DNA of 64,000 bases. Origin: an uncultured Clostridia bacterium. Lineage in GTDB: Bacteria; Bacillota; Clostridia; Christensenellales; Borkfalkiaceae. Position numbers and translations under genes: made by a program. Shown here piece by piece: positions 32,950 through 42,070 of this stretch (the stretch's first letter is position 1; the number at the start of each line of letters is the position of its first letter). Below the pieces are notes generated by a model. The model was not told the DNA's origin. It did not search any database and worked only from the letters and a program-made list of their open reading frames with translations. The stretch lies in the NCBI GenBank assembly GCA_944367565.1, contig CALVWR010000009.1, positions 1-64,000 on the forward strand. Reading direction: 5' to 3'.

Positions 32950-33732
32950 CTATAAGTATCGTTCGTCTTCAAAATATTCCGTCTTTGCCCGTGCGCCGAT
33001 CGCGCCCTTCATCTTTGCATAAAACGCTTTGAATCCGTAATTTTCCGCCGCATAATGCGATAAAAGTACAAGCGCGCTTCCCCGTTCCGTGATCTCGCGG
33101 ATCACATGGTGCGGCGCGTCCGACGTCACGATCACGTCGACCTTGCCCCCGTACGCAGCCGCTTCGCCTCCCCCCGCGCCGCAAAAGCTCGCCACGCGTT
33201 CCGCACGCCTGTCGGGACTGCCGTATAAAATGTATTTCCGCGTGCCGAGTTCCCGCTCGATCTGCTCGCAAAGTTCCCCCGTCGTCGTAGGGGCAAGACG
33301 AAAGATCTTTCCGTATCCGTTTTTTTCCGTCAGCTTGTTCGCCGTCTCAAACGACGTCGCCCCTAAACCGTATGCCAGCATATCGTCGATGCCGCCTTCG
33401 GCTATATCCAGATTCAGATGCTGGGAAAAAACCGCCATCCCCGCCGTGATCGCCGCGTATATCGCACCCGACGTCACATCTTCTTCGTCGATTTTTTCCA
33501 TGCCGCCGTAAATCGCCGGATGATGCGTCACGATGCAGTCGCACCCCGCCGCCTTCGCCGCCGCTACGGCGCGTTCGCTCAGATCCAGAGAAAACAGTAC
33601 GCCTTCCGCACCGCCTTTGCGGGCGACAAGCAACCCGCTGTTGTCGTATTGCCCGCGTCTTTTCAATTCTTCGCTCAACGAAAGCGGACAGAGCTTTTCC
33701 ATCTCTTCCGCAAGTTCTTTCAATGCGATCAT
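32950..33732 (-). CDS. Nif3-like dinuclear metal protein (DUF34)
   Basis: A 260-residue protein of the NIF3/YqfO family. THHPAIYGG (about 69-77) and HLNLD (about 103-107) supply the dinuclear metal ligands, and LLSHYAAENYGF (about 222-233) the C-terminal His and Glu. Often labelled GTP cyclohydrolase type 2, but that activity is not established for the family. The ATG overlaps the trmK stop by four bases. The order rpoD-trmK-nif3 is a Firmicutes hallmark. Confidence 0.93.
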   Translation of the reverse strand: MIALKELAEEMEKLCPLSLSEELKRRGQYDNSGLLVARKGGAEGVLFSLDLSERAVAAAKAAGCDCIVTHHPAIYGGMEKIDEEDVTSGAIYAAITAGMAVFSQHLNLDIAEGGIDDMLAYGLGATSFETANKLTEKNGYGKIFRLAPTTTGELCEQIERELGTRKYILYGSPDRRAERVASFCGAGGGEAAAYGGKVDVIVTSDAPHHVIREITERGSALVLLSHYAAENYGFKAFYAKMKGAIGARAKTEYFEDERYL

Positions 33733-34364
33733 ATCCGTTTCTTCAACCTTTCTTTTCTCTTTTCCAACGCCGCCCGCGACGCCGCGTTCATCGGCTTTTT
33801 CAGATATTCGCCGATGTCGTCAAGTTCCGCTTTCAGCTTCTCGATAAACGCTTCCGGGCGCTCGCTCAGATTCGTTTTTCCGAATTCGTATTCGTCTTCC
33901 GTCAGCGCGTCTTCCCCCCGCTCCGCGACGATGATATCGTAAAACTTTCCGTCGGAAAACGTTACGTCCTCCACCAGTCTGTACCCGTCAGATACCAGAA
34001 AACGCCTCACTTTTTCGGTGTTTTTCATCGGCTGCAGTACCAGCCGATCCGGACGCTTATCCGCATTCGCCAGAATTTTCACGATCTCTTCGCCGCCCAT
34101 TCCCGCGATCAGCGCTTCGTCCGTCTTCTCCCCGATTCCGGAAAATCCGTCGCATACCGCGCTTTTCACCGTTCCCGCATCGATGTACCGTTTCAGCAAC
34201 CGTTCGGCTTTTTTCAGACAGTTCTCGCTGATGTCCGTTATGTAAATTCTTTCAGCGAGTCCGTTCTCCGCGACAAGCGCCGAGATAAGACCGTGATCGC
34301 ATCCGATATCCGCAAAGACCTTCGCCGGGATCAGACGCGAATAAATTTCCCGGATTCTGTTCAT
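33729..34364 (-). CDS. trmK: tRNA (adenine(22)-N1)-methyltransferase
   Basis: A 211-residue SAM-dependent methyltransferase. VFADIGCDHGLISALVA (about 16-32) is motif I; AGMGGEEIV (about 87-95) and LQPMKNTEKVRRFL are TrmK-specific. It methylates N1 of A22 in tRNA. The C-terminal helices fit the tRNA-binding coiled coil. The start shares one base with the rpoD stop (TGATG), so the two are translationally linked. Confidence 0.92.
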   Translation of the reverse strand: MNRIREIYSRLIPAKVFADIGCDHGLISALVAENGLAERIYITDISENCLKKAERLLKRYIDAGTVKSAVCDGFSGIGEKTDEALIAGMGGEEIVKILANADKRPDRLVLQPMKNTEKVRRFLVSDGYRLVEDVTFSDGKFYDIIVAERGEDALTEDEYEFGKTNLSERPEAFIEKLKAELDDIGEYLKKPMNAASRAALEKRKERLKKRI

Positions 34365-35410
34365 CAGTCGAGAAAATCCTTCAGCCTCTTGCTTCTGCTC
34401 GGATGGCGCAGTTTCCGTAGAGCCTTCGCCTCGATCTGACGGATTCTTTCACGCGTTACGTTGAATTCCTTGCCGACTTCTTCCAGCGTCCTCGGACGGC
34501 CGTCGTCGATCCCGTAACGCAACCGTAAGACCTTTTCTTCACGCGGCGTCAACGTGTCCAGCACGCCGAGAAGCTGTTCTTTGAGCATCGTGTACGCCAC
34601 CGCGTCGGACGGCGTTGCGCTGCCCTCGTCTTCGATGAAATCTCCCAGATGGGAATCCTCTTCCTCGCCGATGGGCGTTTCCAGCGATACGGGATCCTGC
34701 GCGATCTTCTGAATCTCCCGCACGCGGTCTTCCGAGATTCCCATTTCCCCCGCGATCTCCTCCGGCGTCGGCTCTCTTCCCAACTCCTGCAATAACCTGC
34801 GCGATACGCGGATCTGCTTGTTGATGGTCTCCACCATGTGCACGGGAATCCTGATCGTCCGCGCCTGATCCGCAATCGCCCTCGTGATCGCCTGCTTGAT
34901 CCACCACGTCGCATACGTAGAAAATTTGAATCCTTTCTGGTAATCGAATTTTTCCACGGCTTTCATCAATCCGAGATTGCCTTCCTGGATCAGATCCAGA
35001 AACAACATCCCTCTGCCCATATACCGCTTCGCAATCGACACCACCAGACGCAGATTCGCTTCCGAAAGAAGTTTTTTGGCCTCCTCGTCGCCGTCCATCA
35101 TCCGACGCGCCAGCTCCGTTTCGTCTTCCGGCGTAAGAAGCGGCACTTTCCCGATATCTTTCAGATACATCTTCACGGGATCGTCCATGCTGATCTCTCT
35201 CAGCAACTGATCATACAGTTCCTTATCCCGTTCAAATTCGTTGATCACCTGGATATTCGCCTTGTCCAGCCGGATATATACATCCTCAATTTCCTGCGGC
35301 GTAGCGTCTATCTTGTCCAGCCGCTCGAGAAGCTGTTCCAGACTTACGCTGCCCTTCATCTTGTTTTCCGCAATGATCTCATTCACGATTTCGTCGAATT
35401 TTCCTTCCAT
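34364..35410 (-). CDS. rpoD: primary sigma factor (sigma-A/RpoD)
   Basis: A 348-residue housekeeping sigma factor: region 1.2 [16 protein letters not shown], region 2 [20 protein letters not shown] with the -10 recognition helix in [11 protein letters not shown], region 3 (HMVETINK to EEIAGEMG), and region 4 [14 protein letters not shown] with the -35 helix [20 protein letters not shown]. Region 1.1 is short, as in Gram-positive bacteria. It is part of the dnaG-rpoD operon, linked to primase by 18 bases. Confidence 0.97.
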   Translation of the reverse strand: MEGKFDEIVNEIIAENKMKGSVSLEQLLERLDKIDATPQEIEDVYIRLDKANIQVINEFERDKELYDQLLREISMDDPVKMYLKDIGKVPLLTPEDETELARRMMDGDEEAKKLLSEANLRLVVSIAKRYMGRGMLFLDLIQEGNLGLMKAVEKFDYQKGFKFSTYATWWIKQAITRAIADQARTIRIPVHMVETINKQIRVSRRLLQELGREPTPEEIAGEMGISEDRVREIQKIAQDPVSLETPIGEEEDSHLGDFIEDEGSATPSDAVAYTMLKEQLLGVLDTLTPREEKVLRLRYGIDDGRPRTLEEVGKEFNVTRERIRQIEAKALRKLRHPSRSKRLKDFLD

Positions 35411-35428
35411 GGGTTCTCCTTTGTTCTC

Positions 35429-37192
35429 CTATAATCTGTTGCGCGCCGATATCCTTTCCATCAGCCGCACGGTGAGTTCCTTTCGCCGCTCTATATCCTT
35501 TTCTTCTTCACACAGTTTCTTTAACGTTTCGATCTCCTGATCAAGTCCGTTCGCCTTCAGCGTCCTCACGCAATCGTCAAAATATTTCGCCTCGTCATAA
35601 TCCCTGCGCTCCGTCAGCTCCAGCGACAGCACCGACGATAGTTCTTCGCGGTTCTCTTCTTCCACAACGTCGTATAAAACATTCGGCTTCGGCGTTTTAC
35701 CTTCCTTTCTGCATTCCGCGAGATATCCGCAGATCTCCCTGTGCGCCGGATGCCTGAACGTCACTTCGTCGAGGTCGAAATTTTCCGCATATTTCTTGGA
35801 AAACAGCAAACTCGCCAGCACATACCGTTCCGCTTGCAGATTTTTTTCCTTCGCCTCGATCGGCTCTACCGCCTTCGGCGGGGCGGGCTGCTCCGCGTTC
35901 TCGAGATCGCGCTTGAGCGATTCGTACGTGATCCCCGTCATCGACCGGATCTCCTTGAGCAGATCTTCCCGTTCCGCCGCCGCGGAACTTTCCCGGACCA
36001 CTTTCATCGCTTCCGCAACGAATTTCCGCTTCCCTTCCGTGTCCCCGACGTCGTATGTACGTTTCAGTACGTCCAGCTTGAAATCGATCAGCGGTTTTGC
36101 TTCTTCCAGAAGTTTTTCATAGGCTTCCCGCCCCTCGCGGCGGATCACGTCGTCGGGATCCATTCCGTCCGGCAGCGTTACCACCTTTACGTTCAGTCCT
36201 TCGTCCTTCAGAATTTCCAGCCCGCGCAACGCGGCTTTCTGCCCCGCAAAATCCCCGTCGTAACTGATCAGAACGGTATCCGTATATCGCTTCAGCAATC
36301 TCGCCTGATCTTTGGTCAGCGACGTCCCCATGCTCGCAACCACGTTTCCGAATCCCGCCGCAACCAGCGATACGACATCCATATGCCCTTCCACCATAAT
36401 CGCATACTGCAATCCCGATTCGTTTTTCAGCTTTTTCAGATTGTTGATGTTAAACAGCATATTTCCCTTGGAAAACACCGCCGTTTCCCGCGTATTGACG
36501 TATTTGGCAAAGCCTTTGTCCTCCAGAATCCTGCCGCAAAACGCCACGACCTGATTCATCTGATTGATCACGGGAATGATCAGCCTGCCGCCCAGAGCAT
36601 CGTAGTAGCGTCCGTTCTTCTCTCCGACGACGCCCGCTTCCGCCATTTCCTCGTACGCATATCCCTTTTTCATAAGATACGCCGGCAAGGAATTAAAATC
36701 CGGCGACGCGCCGATTCCGAATTTTTTTACCGTTTCCCCGTTCACGCCGCGCTTTCCTAAATAGAGCAGAAACTGATCCGCCGCCTCGTCCCCGCTTTTG
36801 AGAAAATGATAATAAAAGTGTGCGGAGTCTTTTAAAATCGCGTACAGTTTTTCCTTTTTCTGCTTGATCAGCCGGATGTTTTCGTCACTTTCTCCGCGCT
36901 CCGGCAGCGCGATGCCCGCTTTCTGTGCGAGCAATTTTACCGCGTCAGCAAAATCAAGACCTTCGATCTCCATGATGAAACTGATGACGTCGCCGCTTTT
37001 ATGACAGCCGAAACAATAATAAAAATTATCCGTTCCGTTCACGCAGAACGATGGCGTTTTTTCGTGATGAAACGGACACCTTCCCCAATAACTTCTTCCC
37101 CGCTGTTCCAGCTGCATATACGACGAAATCACCGACACAAGATCGTTTTTACTCTTGATTTCGTCAATGGTTTTTTCGTCGTATCCTCTCAT
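35429..37192 (-). CDS. dnaG: DNA primase
   Basis: A 587-residue primase for replication forks. The CHC2-type zinc site has C39, H42, C60 and C63 (CPFH, CFGC). The catalytic core (about 110-340) includes EGHMDVVSL and SYDGDFAGQKAA, TOPRIM motifs with their acidic residues. The C-terminal region would bind DnaB. Its ATG overlaps the gtrA stop by four bases, so the macromolecular synthesis operon here begins further upstream, at dgt. Confidence 0.96.
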   Translation of the reverse strand: MRGYDEKTIDEIKSKNDLVSVISSYMQLEQRGRSYWGRCPFHHEKTPSFCVNGTDNFYYCFGCHKSGDVISFIMEIEGLDFADAVKLLAQKAGIALPERGESDENIRLIKQKKEKLYAILKDSAHFYYHFLKSGDEAADQFLLYLGKRGVNGETVKKFGIGASPDFNSLPAYLMKKGYAYEEMAEAGVVGEKNGRYYDALGGRLIIPVINQMNQVVAFCGRILEDKGFAKYVNTRETAVFSKGNMLFNINNLKKLKNESGLQYAIMVEGHMDVVSLVAAGFGNVVASMGTSLTKDQARLLKRYTDTVLISYDGDFAGQKAALRGLEILKDEGLNVKVVTLPDGMDPDDVIRREGREAYEKLLEEAKPLIDFKLDVLKRTYDVGDTEGKRKFVAEAMKVVRESSAAAEREDLLKEIRSMTGITYESLKRDLENAEQPAPPKAVEPIEAKEKNLQAERYVLASLLFSKKYAENFDLDEVTFRHPAHREICGYLAECRKEGKTPKPNVLYDVVEEENREELSSVLSLELTERRDYDEAKYFDDCVRTLKANGLDQEIETLKKLCEEEKDIERRKELTVRLMERISARNRL

Positions 37193-37680
37193 TCTTCCAC
37201 CTGCGAAGCGTTTTTATCAGTATTCCTCTTTTTTTTGGTATTCATACTGTTTCTGTATACAACGAACGTACAATATAAAAATTCCGTCACCATATTCAGA
37301 ATCATGGTCAGCGCTTCCACGAGAAAATCGTTCCATCCGTAGTCGTTGACGAGCGACTGTCCCCACCAGAGCGTAAGCGGCGTAAAGACACAGTAATAGC
37401 CGAAAACTTTCAGCATCGCAACCGGAACGTTTGCCGCCGATTTGAAGGTGAATTCCCGATTCAGCGTAAAATTCCACAAAACCGATAAAACCAGTGAAAT
37501 CAGATATTTCAGCCAATGCAGTTCGTTCGCCGGCATCAGCAGATCGAGTAAGGCGAACGATCCCATCTGAATAACGCCCGCCGACGCCGAAAATAATACG
37601 AATTTCACCGCCTGCACAAACCGCTCTTTCTTTGTCAGAACCGCTTTTTTCTCCTGTTCGCCGTTCTTTGTTTCCGTCAT
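37189..37680 (-). CDS. GtrA family membrane protein
   Basis: A 163-residue protein with four membrane segments. AVKFVLFSASAGVIQMGSFALLDL and LWNFTLNREFTFK are the GtrA signatures. Family members help move lipid-linked sugars or sit with glycosyltransferases. The ATG at 37680 lies five bases after the dgt stop; a TTG six codons earlier is the alternative start. Its presence inside the dgt-dnaG operon is a lineage trait rather than a functional link. Confidence 0.87.
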   Translation of the reverse strand: MTETKNGEQEKKAVLTKKERFVQAVKFVLFSASAGVIQMGSFALLDLLMPANELHWLKYLISLVLSVLWNFTLNREFTFKSAANVPVAMLKVFGYYCVFTPLTLWWGQSLVNDYGWNDFLVEALTMILNMVTEFLYCTFVVYRNSMNTKKKRNTDKNASQVEE

Positions 37681-37685
37681 CTTTC

Positions 37686-38681
37686 TTACAGCCCCCAACT
37701 CTTCGGTATAAATATATTTTCGTAAATATAATATGCGTATTTATCGGACATCGAAGATATGTAATCGCAGATACTCTTATCCAGTCCGTACCGATACGCC
37801 ACGCCGATATAAAACGACGGCAGCTTGTCCGGATGCGAAGCAAAATATTCATACATCCCCGTAAGCATCCTTTCCGCCTTTTCCTCTTCCCGCATCGCCG
37901 TTTTCGAAAAATACACCTCCGAAAACATAAATTCCCGCAGGATCTTCGTCGCCTCCAGGATTTCCGGCTCCATCTCCACCTTCGGCTTATTTTCGCTCGC
38001 CCGGTAGATCGAAAAGATCATCGTGTTGATCCTCTCCCGCGACGTTCCGCCCAACACCTTCACCGCCGACTTCGGCAGATCGTCCGGCGAGATGATCCCG
38101 CCGTGGATCGCGTCGTCTATATCGTGATTGATGTACGCGATCCAGTCGGATATCGAGACCGCTCTTCCCTCCAGTGTAGACGGCGTAAGCGATACCTTGT
38201 GATTCAGAATCCCGTCCCGTACTTCCATCGTAAGATTCAAACCCTGCCCGTCGTTTTCCAGAAAATCCACAACTCTCAGACTCTGTTCGTTGTGCTTGAA
38301 TCCGTGCGGCGAAAGCTTGTCCAGCACCCTTTCCCCGCTGTGGCCGAACGGCGTATGTCCCAGATCGTGTCCGAGTGCGATCGCTTCCGTCAGATCTTCG
38401 TTCAGACTCAGCGCCCGCGCGATGCTCCGGGCGATCTGCGTCACGTCGATGGTGTGCGTCAGCCGCGTACGGTAGTTATCCCCCTCCGGACAGAAAAATA
38501 CCTGCGTTTTGTTCTTCAGACGGCGAAACGATTTACAGTGAATAATCCTGTCCCGATCGCGTTGAAAATCCGTACGCATGGGACACGGCTTTTCTTCTCT
38601 TTCCCGCCCTGCGGTTTCGGCAGATTTTTTCGCATACTGCGAAAGAAATATTTTTTCTATTTCTAACGTCCTTTCCCTCAT
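37686..38681 (-). CDS. dgt: dGTP triphosphohydrolase-like HD protein
   Basis: A 331-residue HD-domain protein. The metal site comes from RLTHTIDV (about 67-74), GHDLGHTPFGHSGE (about 105-118) and later ISDWIAYINHDIDDA (about 173-187). It would cleave dNTPs to nucleosides and tripolyphosphate; the substrate of this short form is not certain. It is first in the operon with gtrA, dnaG and rpoD. The Shine-Dalgarno site is poor. Confidence 0.9.
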   Translation of the reverse strand: MRERTLEIEKIFLSQYAKKSAETAGREREEKPCPMRTDFQRDRDRIIHCKSFRRLKNKTQVFFCPEGDNYRTRLTHTIDVTQIARSIARALSLNEDLTEAIALGHDLGHTPFGHSGERVLDKLSPHGFKHNEQSLRVVDFLENDGQGLNLTMEVRDGILNHKVSLTPSTLEGRAVSISDWIAYINHDIDDAIHGGIISPDDLPKSAVKVLGGTSRERINTMIFSIYRASENKPKVEMEPEILEATKILREFMFSEVYFSKTAMREEEKAERMLTGMYEYFASHPDKLPSFYIGVAYRYGLDKSICDYISSMSDKYAYYIYENIFIPKSWGL

Positions 38682-38723
38682 TTTGCCGACCTTATAAAAC
38701 AGTATTCATTAAAGTATTCGCCG

Positions 38724-38776
38724 TAAAGCAAAAAAATCCTTTTTTTGACGCAAAAATTTTTACAGAAAAGGATTTT
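38724..38776 (-). promoter_or_regulatory. hairpin upstream of dgt, attenuator-like
   Basis: AAAATCCTTTT and AAAAAGGATTTT-type arms pair; on the minus strand the stem ends with T7. It lies about 45-95 bases before dgt and close to the ung promoter of the other strand. As no gene precedes it on the minus strand, it may act as a leader terminator or simply insulate the divergent pair. Confidence 0.4.
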
Positions 38777-38788
38777 CCTCGATTTTCC

Positions 38789-38818
38789 TTGCCAACTTTG
38801 TATTCGATGTGATACTAT
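38789..38818 (+). promoter_or_regulatory. promoter placed to give a leaderless ung mRNA
   Basis: TTGCCA (38789-38794), 18-bp spacer and TACTAT (38813-38818). The ATG at 38828 starts nine bases after the -10, so transcription should begin within two or three bases of it. Confidence 0.6.
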
Positions 38819-38827
38819 ATTTACGAT

Positions 38828-39520
38828 ATGAAACCTCTCGGAAACGACTGGGACGATGTCCTGCGCGACGATTTCAATTCGCCTTCCTATCTGGAGCTGC
38901 GCGCCTTTTTGAAAAGCGAATATGCCACGCATCGGATCTTTCCCCCCATGAACGATATTTATAATTGTTTTCGCCTGACGCCGTTTTCCGCGGTCAAAGC
39001 GGTAATCCTGGGTCAGGATCCCTATCATAATCCCGGTCAGGCGATGGGACTTTCCTTTTCCGTTCCCGACGGCGTACAGCTGCCTCCGTCCCTGCTGAAC
39101 ATCTACAAGGAACTCGAAGACGAGCTCCAGATTCCTCCCGCGAACGGCGGCAATCTTACCGCATGGGCGAAGCGGGGCGTTCTGCTTCTCAACACCGTGT
39201 TGACGGTACGGGCGTACAGCGCCAATTCCCATCGGGGACACGGCTGGGAAATTCTTACGGACAGCGTGATCTCCAAGTTATCCGAGGGCAGAAAAAACCT
39301 TGTTTTTCTTTTATGGGGAAGCAATGCGCGCAGCAAAAAGAGTCTGATCGATCCCGAAAAGCATCTGGTTCTCGAATGTGCGCACCCCAGTCCCCTTTCG
39401 GCGTATGCCGGATTTTTCGGATGCGGACATTTCAGAAAATGTAACGAATATCTGTCCGCACACGGAATCGAACCTATCGACTGGAACTTAAACGACGCGG
39501 CAACTTCCGCGAAAGGCTGA
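38828..39520 (+). CDS. ung: uracil-DNA glycosylase, family 1
   Basis: A 230-residue enzyme that removes uracil from DNA. GQDPYHNPGQAMGLSFS (about 61-77) holds the catalytic Asp and uracil-binding residues, and AHPSPLSAYAGFFG (about 186-199) the catalytic His loop. LLLNTVLTVRAYSANSHRGHGW is the conserved central segment (about 118-138, split). No Shine-Dalgarno site is visible before the ATG, and the promoter is so close that the mRNA is probably leaderless. The next gene follows after two bases. Confidence 0.96.
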   Translation: MKPLGNDWDDVLRDDFNSPSYLELRAFLKSEYATHRIFPPMNDIYNCFRLTPFSAVKAVILGQDPYHNPGQAMGLSFSVPDGVQLPPSLLNIYKELEDELQIPPANGGNLTAWAKRGVLLLNTVLTVRAYSANSHRGHGWEILTDSVISKLSEGRKNLVFLLWGSNARSKKSLIDPEKHLVLECAHPSPLSAYAGFFGCGHFRKCNEYLSAHGIEPIDWNLNDAATSAKG

Positions 39521-39522
39521 AT

Positions 39523-40746
39523 ATGAAATACGTTGTGATCTTAGGCGACGGTATGGCGGATTACCCCATAGCGGCGCTCGGCGGCAAAACGCCGCTTGAA
39601 AAAGCAAAAAAACCGCATATCGACGCGCTTGCACGCCTCTCCGAGGTGGGACTTTGCAAGACCGTTCCCGACGGAATCAAACCGGGCAGCGACGTTGCCA
39701 ATCTTTCGGTACTCGGCTACGATCCCGCGCGGTATTACACGGGTCGCTCTCCTCTGGAAGCGGCAAGCATCGGCATCGCGCTGAAAGACACCGATCTGAC
39801 ATTGCGCGCGAATCTCGTGACGCTATCGGGCGAAACGAGCTACGAATCCATGACGATGGAAGATTATTCCGCAGGCGAGATTTCCACAAAAGAAGCGAAA
39901 ATTCTCATCGATTATCTCGCCGGGCAGCTCGGAAACGACAAGCTGAAACTCTATGCCGGCGTCAGTTACCGACATTGTCTTGTCGCAGATCGCGGCGCGA
40001 ACGATACGGAATTCACCCCGCCGCACGATATTTCGGGAAAATGTATCGCCGAATACCTGCCTTCGGGCGGAAGCGCGGCGCTCTATATTTCGCTGATGAA
40101 ACGATCGTATGAACTTCTGAAGGATCACCCCCTGAACAAACAGAGGCTGCGCGAAGGAAAACACCCCGCAAATTCGCTGTGGTTCTGGGGCGCCGGAAGG
40201 AAACCCGCGCTCGATTCCTTTCAATCGAAATTCGGCAAGAAGGGTACGATGATCTCCGCCGTCGATCTTTTAAAAGGCATCGGAAAACTGACGGGAATGA
40301 ACGTGCCCGACCTCAGAGGCGCAACGGGAAATTATCACACCGATTTCGGCGAAAAGGCACAAACCGCTTTGCGATCGCTCAATAACGGTTCTGATTTTTG
40401 CTATATCCACGTCGAAGCACCCGACGAATGCGGTCATCAGGGCGATCTGGAACATAAAATCTATTCCATAGAACAAATCGATGAAAAAATCGTCGGTTTT
40501 CTGAAAAACGAACTCGAAAAACGCGACGAACCTTTTTCTTTCCTCATTATGCCCGATCATCCCACGCCTCTGTCGGTCAGAACGCACGTTTCCGACCCCG
40601 TTCCCTATCTTCTTTACAGAAGCGACGAACCCGTCAAAGGCGCGCCCTGTTACAGCGAACGCGCTGCTGCCGACACAGGAATCTTTGTTGCACACGGATG
40701 CGATCTGATGAAAAAATTTCTGAAACTTCCTTCCGTAAAGCAATAA
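39523..40746 (+). CDS. cofactor-independent phosphoglycerate mutase, archaeal type
   Basis: A 407-residue member of the alkaline phosphatase-like superfamily. ILGDGMAD (7-14) is the first metal site, GSDVANLSVLGYDP holds the serine nucleophile (about 64-69), and HVEAPDECGHQGD and MPDHPTP provide later metal ligands. This branch (aPGAM) interconverts 2- and 3-phosphoglycerate; some bacterial copies are proposed homoserine kinases, so that alternative stays open, and lysC elsewhere in the window does not decide it. It is cotranscribed with ung. Confidence 0.85.
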   Translation: MKYVVILGDGMADYPIAALGGKTPLEKAKKPHIDALARLSEVGLCKTVPDGIKPGSDVANLSVLGYDPARYYTGRSPLEAASIGIALKDTDLTLRANLVTLSGETSYESMTMEDYSAGEISTKEAKILIDYLAGQLGNDKLKLYAGVSYRHCLVADRGANDTEFTPPHDISGKCIAEYLPSGGSAALYISLMKRSYELLKDHPLNKQRLREGKHPANSLWFWGAGRKPALDSFQSKFGKKGTMISAVDLLKGIGKLTGMNVPDLRGATGNYHTDFGEKAQTALRSLNNGSDFCYIHVEAPDECGHQGDLEHKIYSIEQIDEKIVGFLKNELEKRDEPFSFLIMPDHPTPLSVRTHVSDPVPYLLYRSDEPVKGAPCYSERAAADTGIFVAHGCDLMKKFLKLPSVKQ

Positions 40747-40790
40747 AATACCAATGATCTTTGCATTACAAACGAAAAATTTACAAAAGA

Positions 40791-40855
40791 AGCGGCGCGC
40801 GGAACGGTGATATGCACCCTCGTCCATGGGTGCATCCCCCGATCCGCGCGCCGCT
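40791..40855 (+). terminator. terminator after the phosphoglycerate mutase, nested hairpin
   Basis: Outer arms AGCGGCGCGCGGA (40791-40803) and its exact complement (40843-40855) are followed by G and T6. An inner hairpin ATGCACCC/GGGTGCAT (40812-40819, 40828-40835) sits in the loop. The size and inner stem are more than a simple terminator needs. Confidence 0.75.
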
Positions 40856-40864
40856 GTTTTTTAT

Positions 40865-40896
40865 AAAAAAGATCCGGCAAAACCGGATCTTTTTAT
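40865..40896. terminator. bidirectional terminator
   Basis: A6 GATCCGG and CCGGATC T6-type arms around CAAAA. It serves the minus-strand dehydrogenase gene ending at 40935 and backs up the preceding terminator. Confidence 0.85.
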
Positions 40897-40934
40897 TTCT
40901 TTTAAGTTGTTCCCGGCTAAAAAGCGTCCGCCGA

Positions 40935-41897
40935 TTATTTTCTCAGTTCCAAAGCGTCGTAATTGCCCGTAAGCGTATCGATCTTCTCTTTGAGAAGTTT
41001 CGCTTCGTCATCCGTCAGAGGCAGCTTCACAACCGACTTCACGCCCGAAGCCCCGACCTTACAGGGAACTCCCGTGCAGATGTTGTTTCCGCCGTATTCG
41101 CCGTTCAGCATGGTGGAAACCGGCAAAATGGTGTCGGTGTTGGAAACAAGAGCCTTGATCAGCTTGCATACGGATACCGCGATCGCATAATACGTTGCGC
41201 CCTTCGCTTTGATGACCATCGATCCGGCGGCAACCATTCCCTTGTAGATGTTATCGAGTTCCACTTCCACTTCGGCGTCGCTCACCTTCATCACTTTGGT
41301 CATGTATTCCCGAAGCGGCAGACCGGCAACCGTGCAAAGGCTCCAAGGAACCATACAAGAATCGCCGTGTTCTCCTAAAACGTAGCTTCCCACATTGGAA
41401 ATATCCGTTCCGCAATATTCCGCGATCGCCTGCGAAAGTCTGTGCGTATCGAGCATCGCGCCCGTACCGATGACCTGATTGACCGAAAGATTCGTGCATT
41501 TGATGGTCGCATACGTCAGAAGGTCAACGGGATTGCTGACGATAATATAAAGCGCGTCGGGTGCGATCTTTGCAACCGTAGGCATCACGCTCTGCAGAAT
41601 CCCGATATTGATTTTGGCAAGATCGAGTCTGGACTGACCGGGCTTTCTGCCTACGCCGAACGTGACGACCACAATGTCCGAACCCGCCACATCCTCATAT
41701 TCGCCGCACCATACCTTGCAGGAGGGCAGACAAGCCGCACACTGGCTCAGATCGAGCGCTTCGCCCTTAGCTTTTTCCTTGTTGATGTCGACAAGCAAAA
41801 TTTCGGAGGCAAGACCCTCTATCATCGCGGCAAAGCCGACGGAAGCACCTACGTTACCGGTTCCCAAAATCGAAATTTTTCTCTTTTTTTCTGTCAT
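40935..41897 (-). CDS. L-lactate/malate dehydrogenase family enzyme
   Basis: A 320-residue NAD-dependent 2-hydroxyacid dehydrogenase. The Rossmann start GTGNVGASVG (12-21), the catalytic pair in IGTGAMLDTHR and GEHGDS (His about 181), and LDL after the loop are clear. The specificity loop reads FGVGRKPGQSRLDL: where lactate dehydrogenases have Gln (ANQKPGETRLDL), this has Arg, the residue used by malate dehydrogenases. Overall sequence looks LDH-like, so substrate is ambiguous between pyruvate/lactate and oxaloacetate/malate. It has its own promoter and terminator. Confidence 0.85.
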   Translation of the reverse strand: MTEKKRKISILGTGNVGASVGFAAMIEGLASEILLVDINKEKAKGEALDLSQCAACLPSCKVWCGEYEDVAGSDIVVVTFGVGRKPGQSRLDLAKINIGILQSVMPTVAKIAPDALYIIVSNPVDLLTYATIKCTNLSVNQVIGTGAMLDTHRLSQAIAEYCGTDISNVGSYVLGEHGDSCMVPWSLCTVAGLPLREYMTKVMKVSDAEVEVELDNIYKGMVAAGSMVIKAKGATYYAIAVSVCKLIKALVSNTDTILPVSTMLNGEYGGNNICTGVPCKVGASGVKSVVKLPLTDDEAKLLKEKIDTLTGNYDALELRK

Positions 41898-41932
41898 AAT
41901 TCCATACTTCCCTATTGTAATTTTATAATTTT

Positions 41933-41961
41933 ATTTTACACCATGCCTTCGCTTTTTGCAA
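41933..41961 (-). promoter_or_regulatory. promoter of the LDH/MDH gene
   Basis: TTGCAA (41956-41961), 17-bp spacer, TAAAAT (41933-41938) on the minus strand. Confidence 0.7.
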
Positions 41962-41990
41962 GCGTTTTACCCTCTGTTTTAAAATATTTT

Positions 41991-42009
41991 CCCGCCGCGA
42001 CGCGGCGGG
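41991..42009 (-). terminator. GC-rich hairpin after the SDR gene
   Basis: CCCGCCGC and GCGGCGGG with a three-base loop, about 60 bases after the SDR stop on the minus strand. The following bases are AAAATATTTT rather than a clean T run, so its efficiency is doubtful. Confidence 0.5.
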
Positions 42010-42070
42010 AAACCGATTCCGATTTTTTCGCGGATGAACGCGGACAGTCTTGCCCGAAAACGCACGGTTT

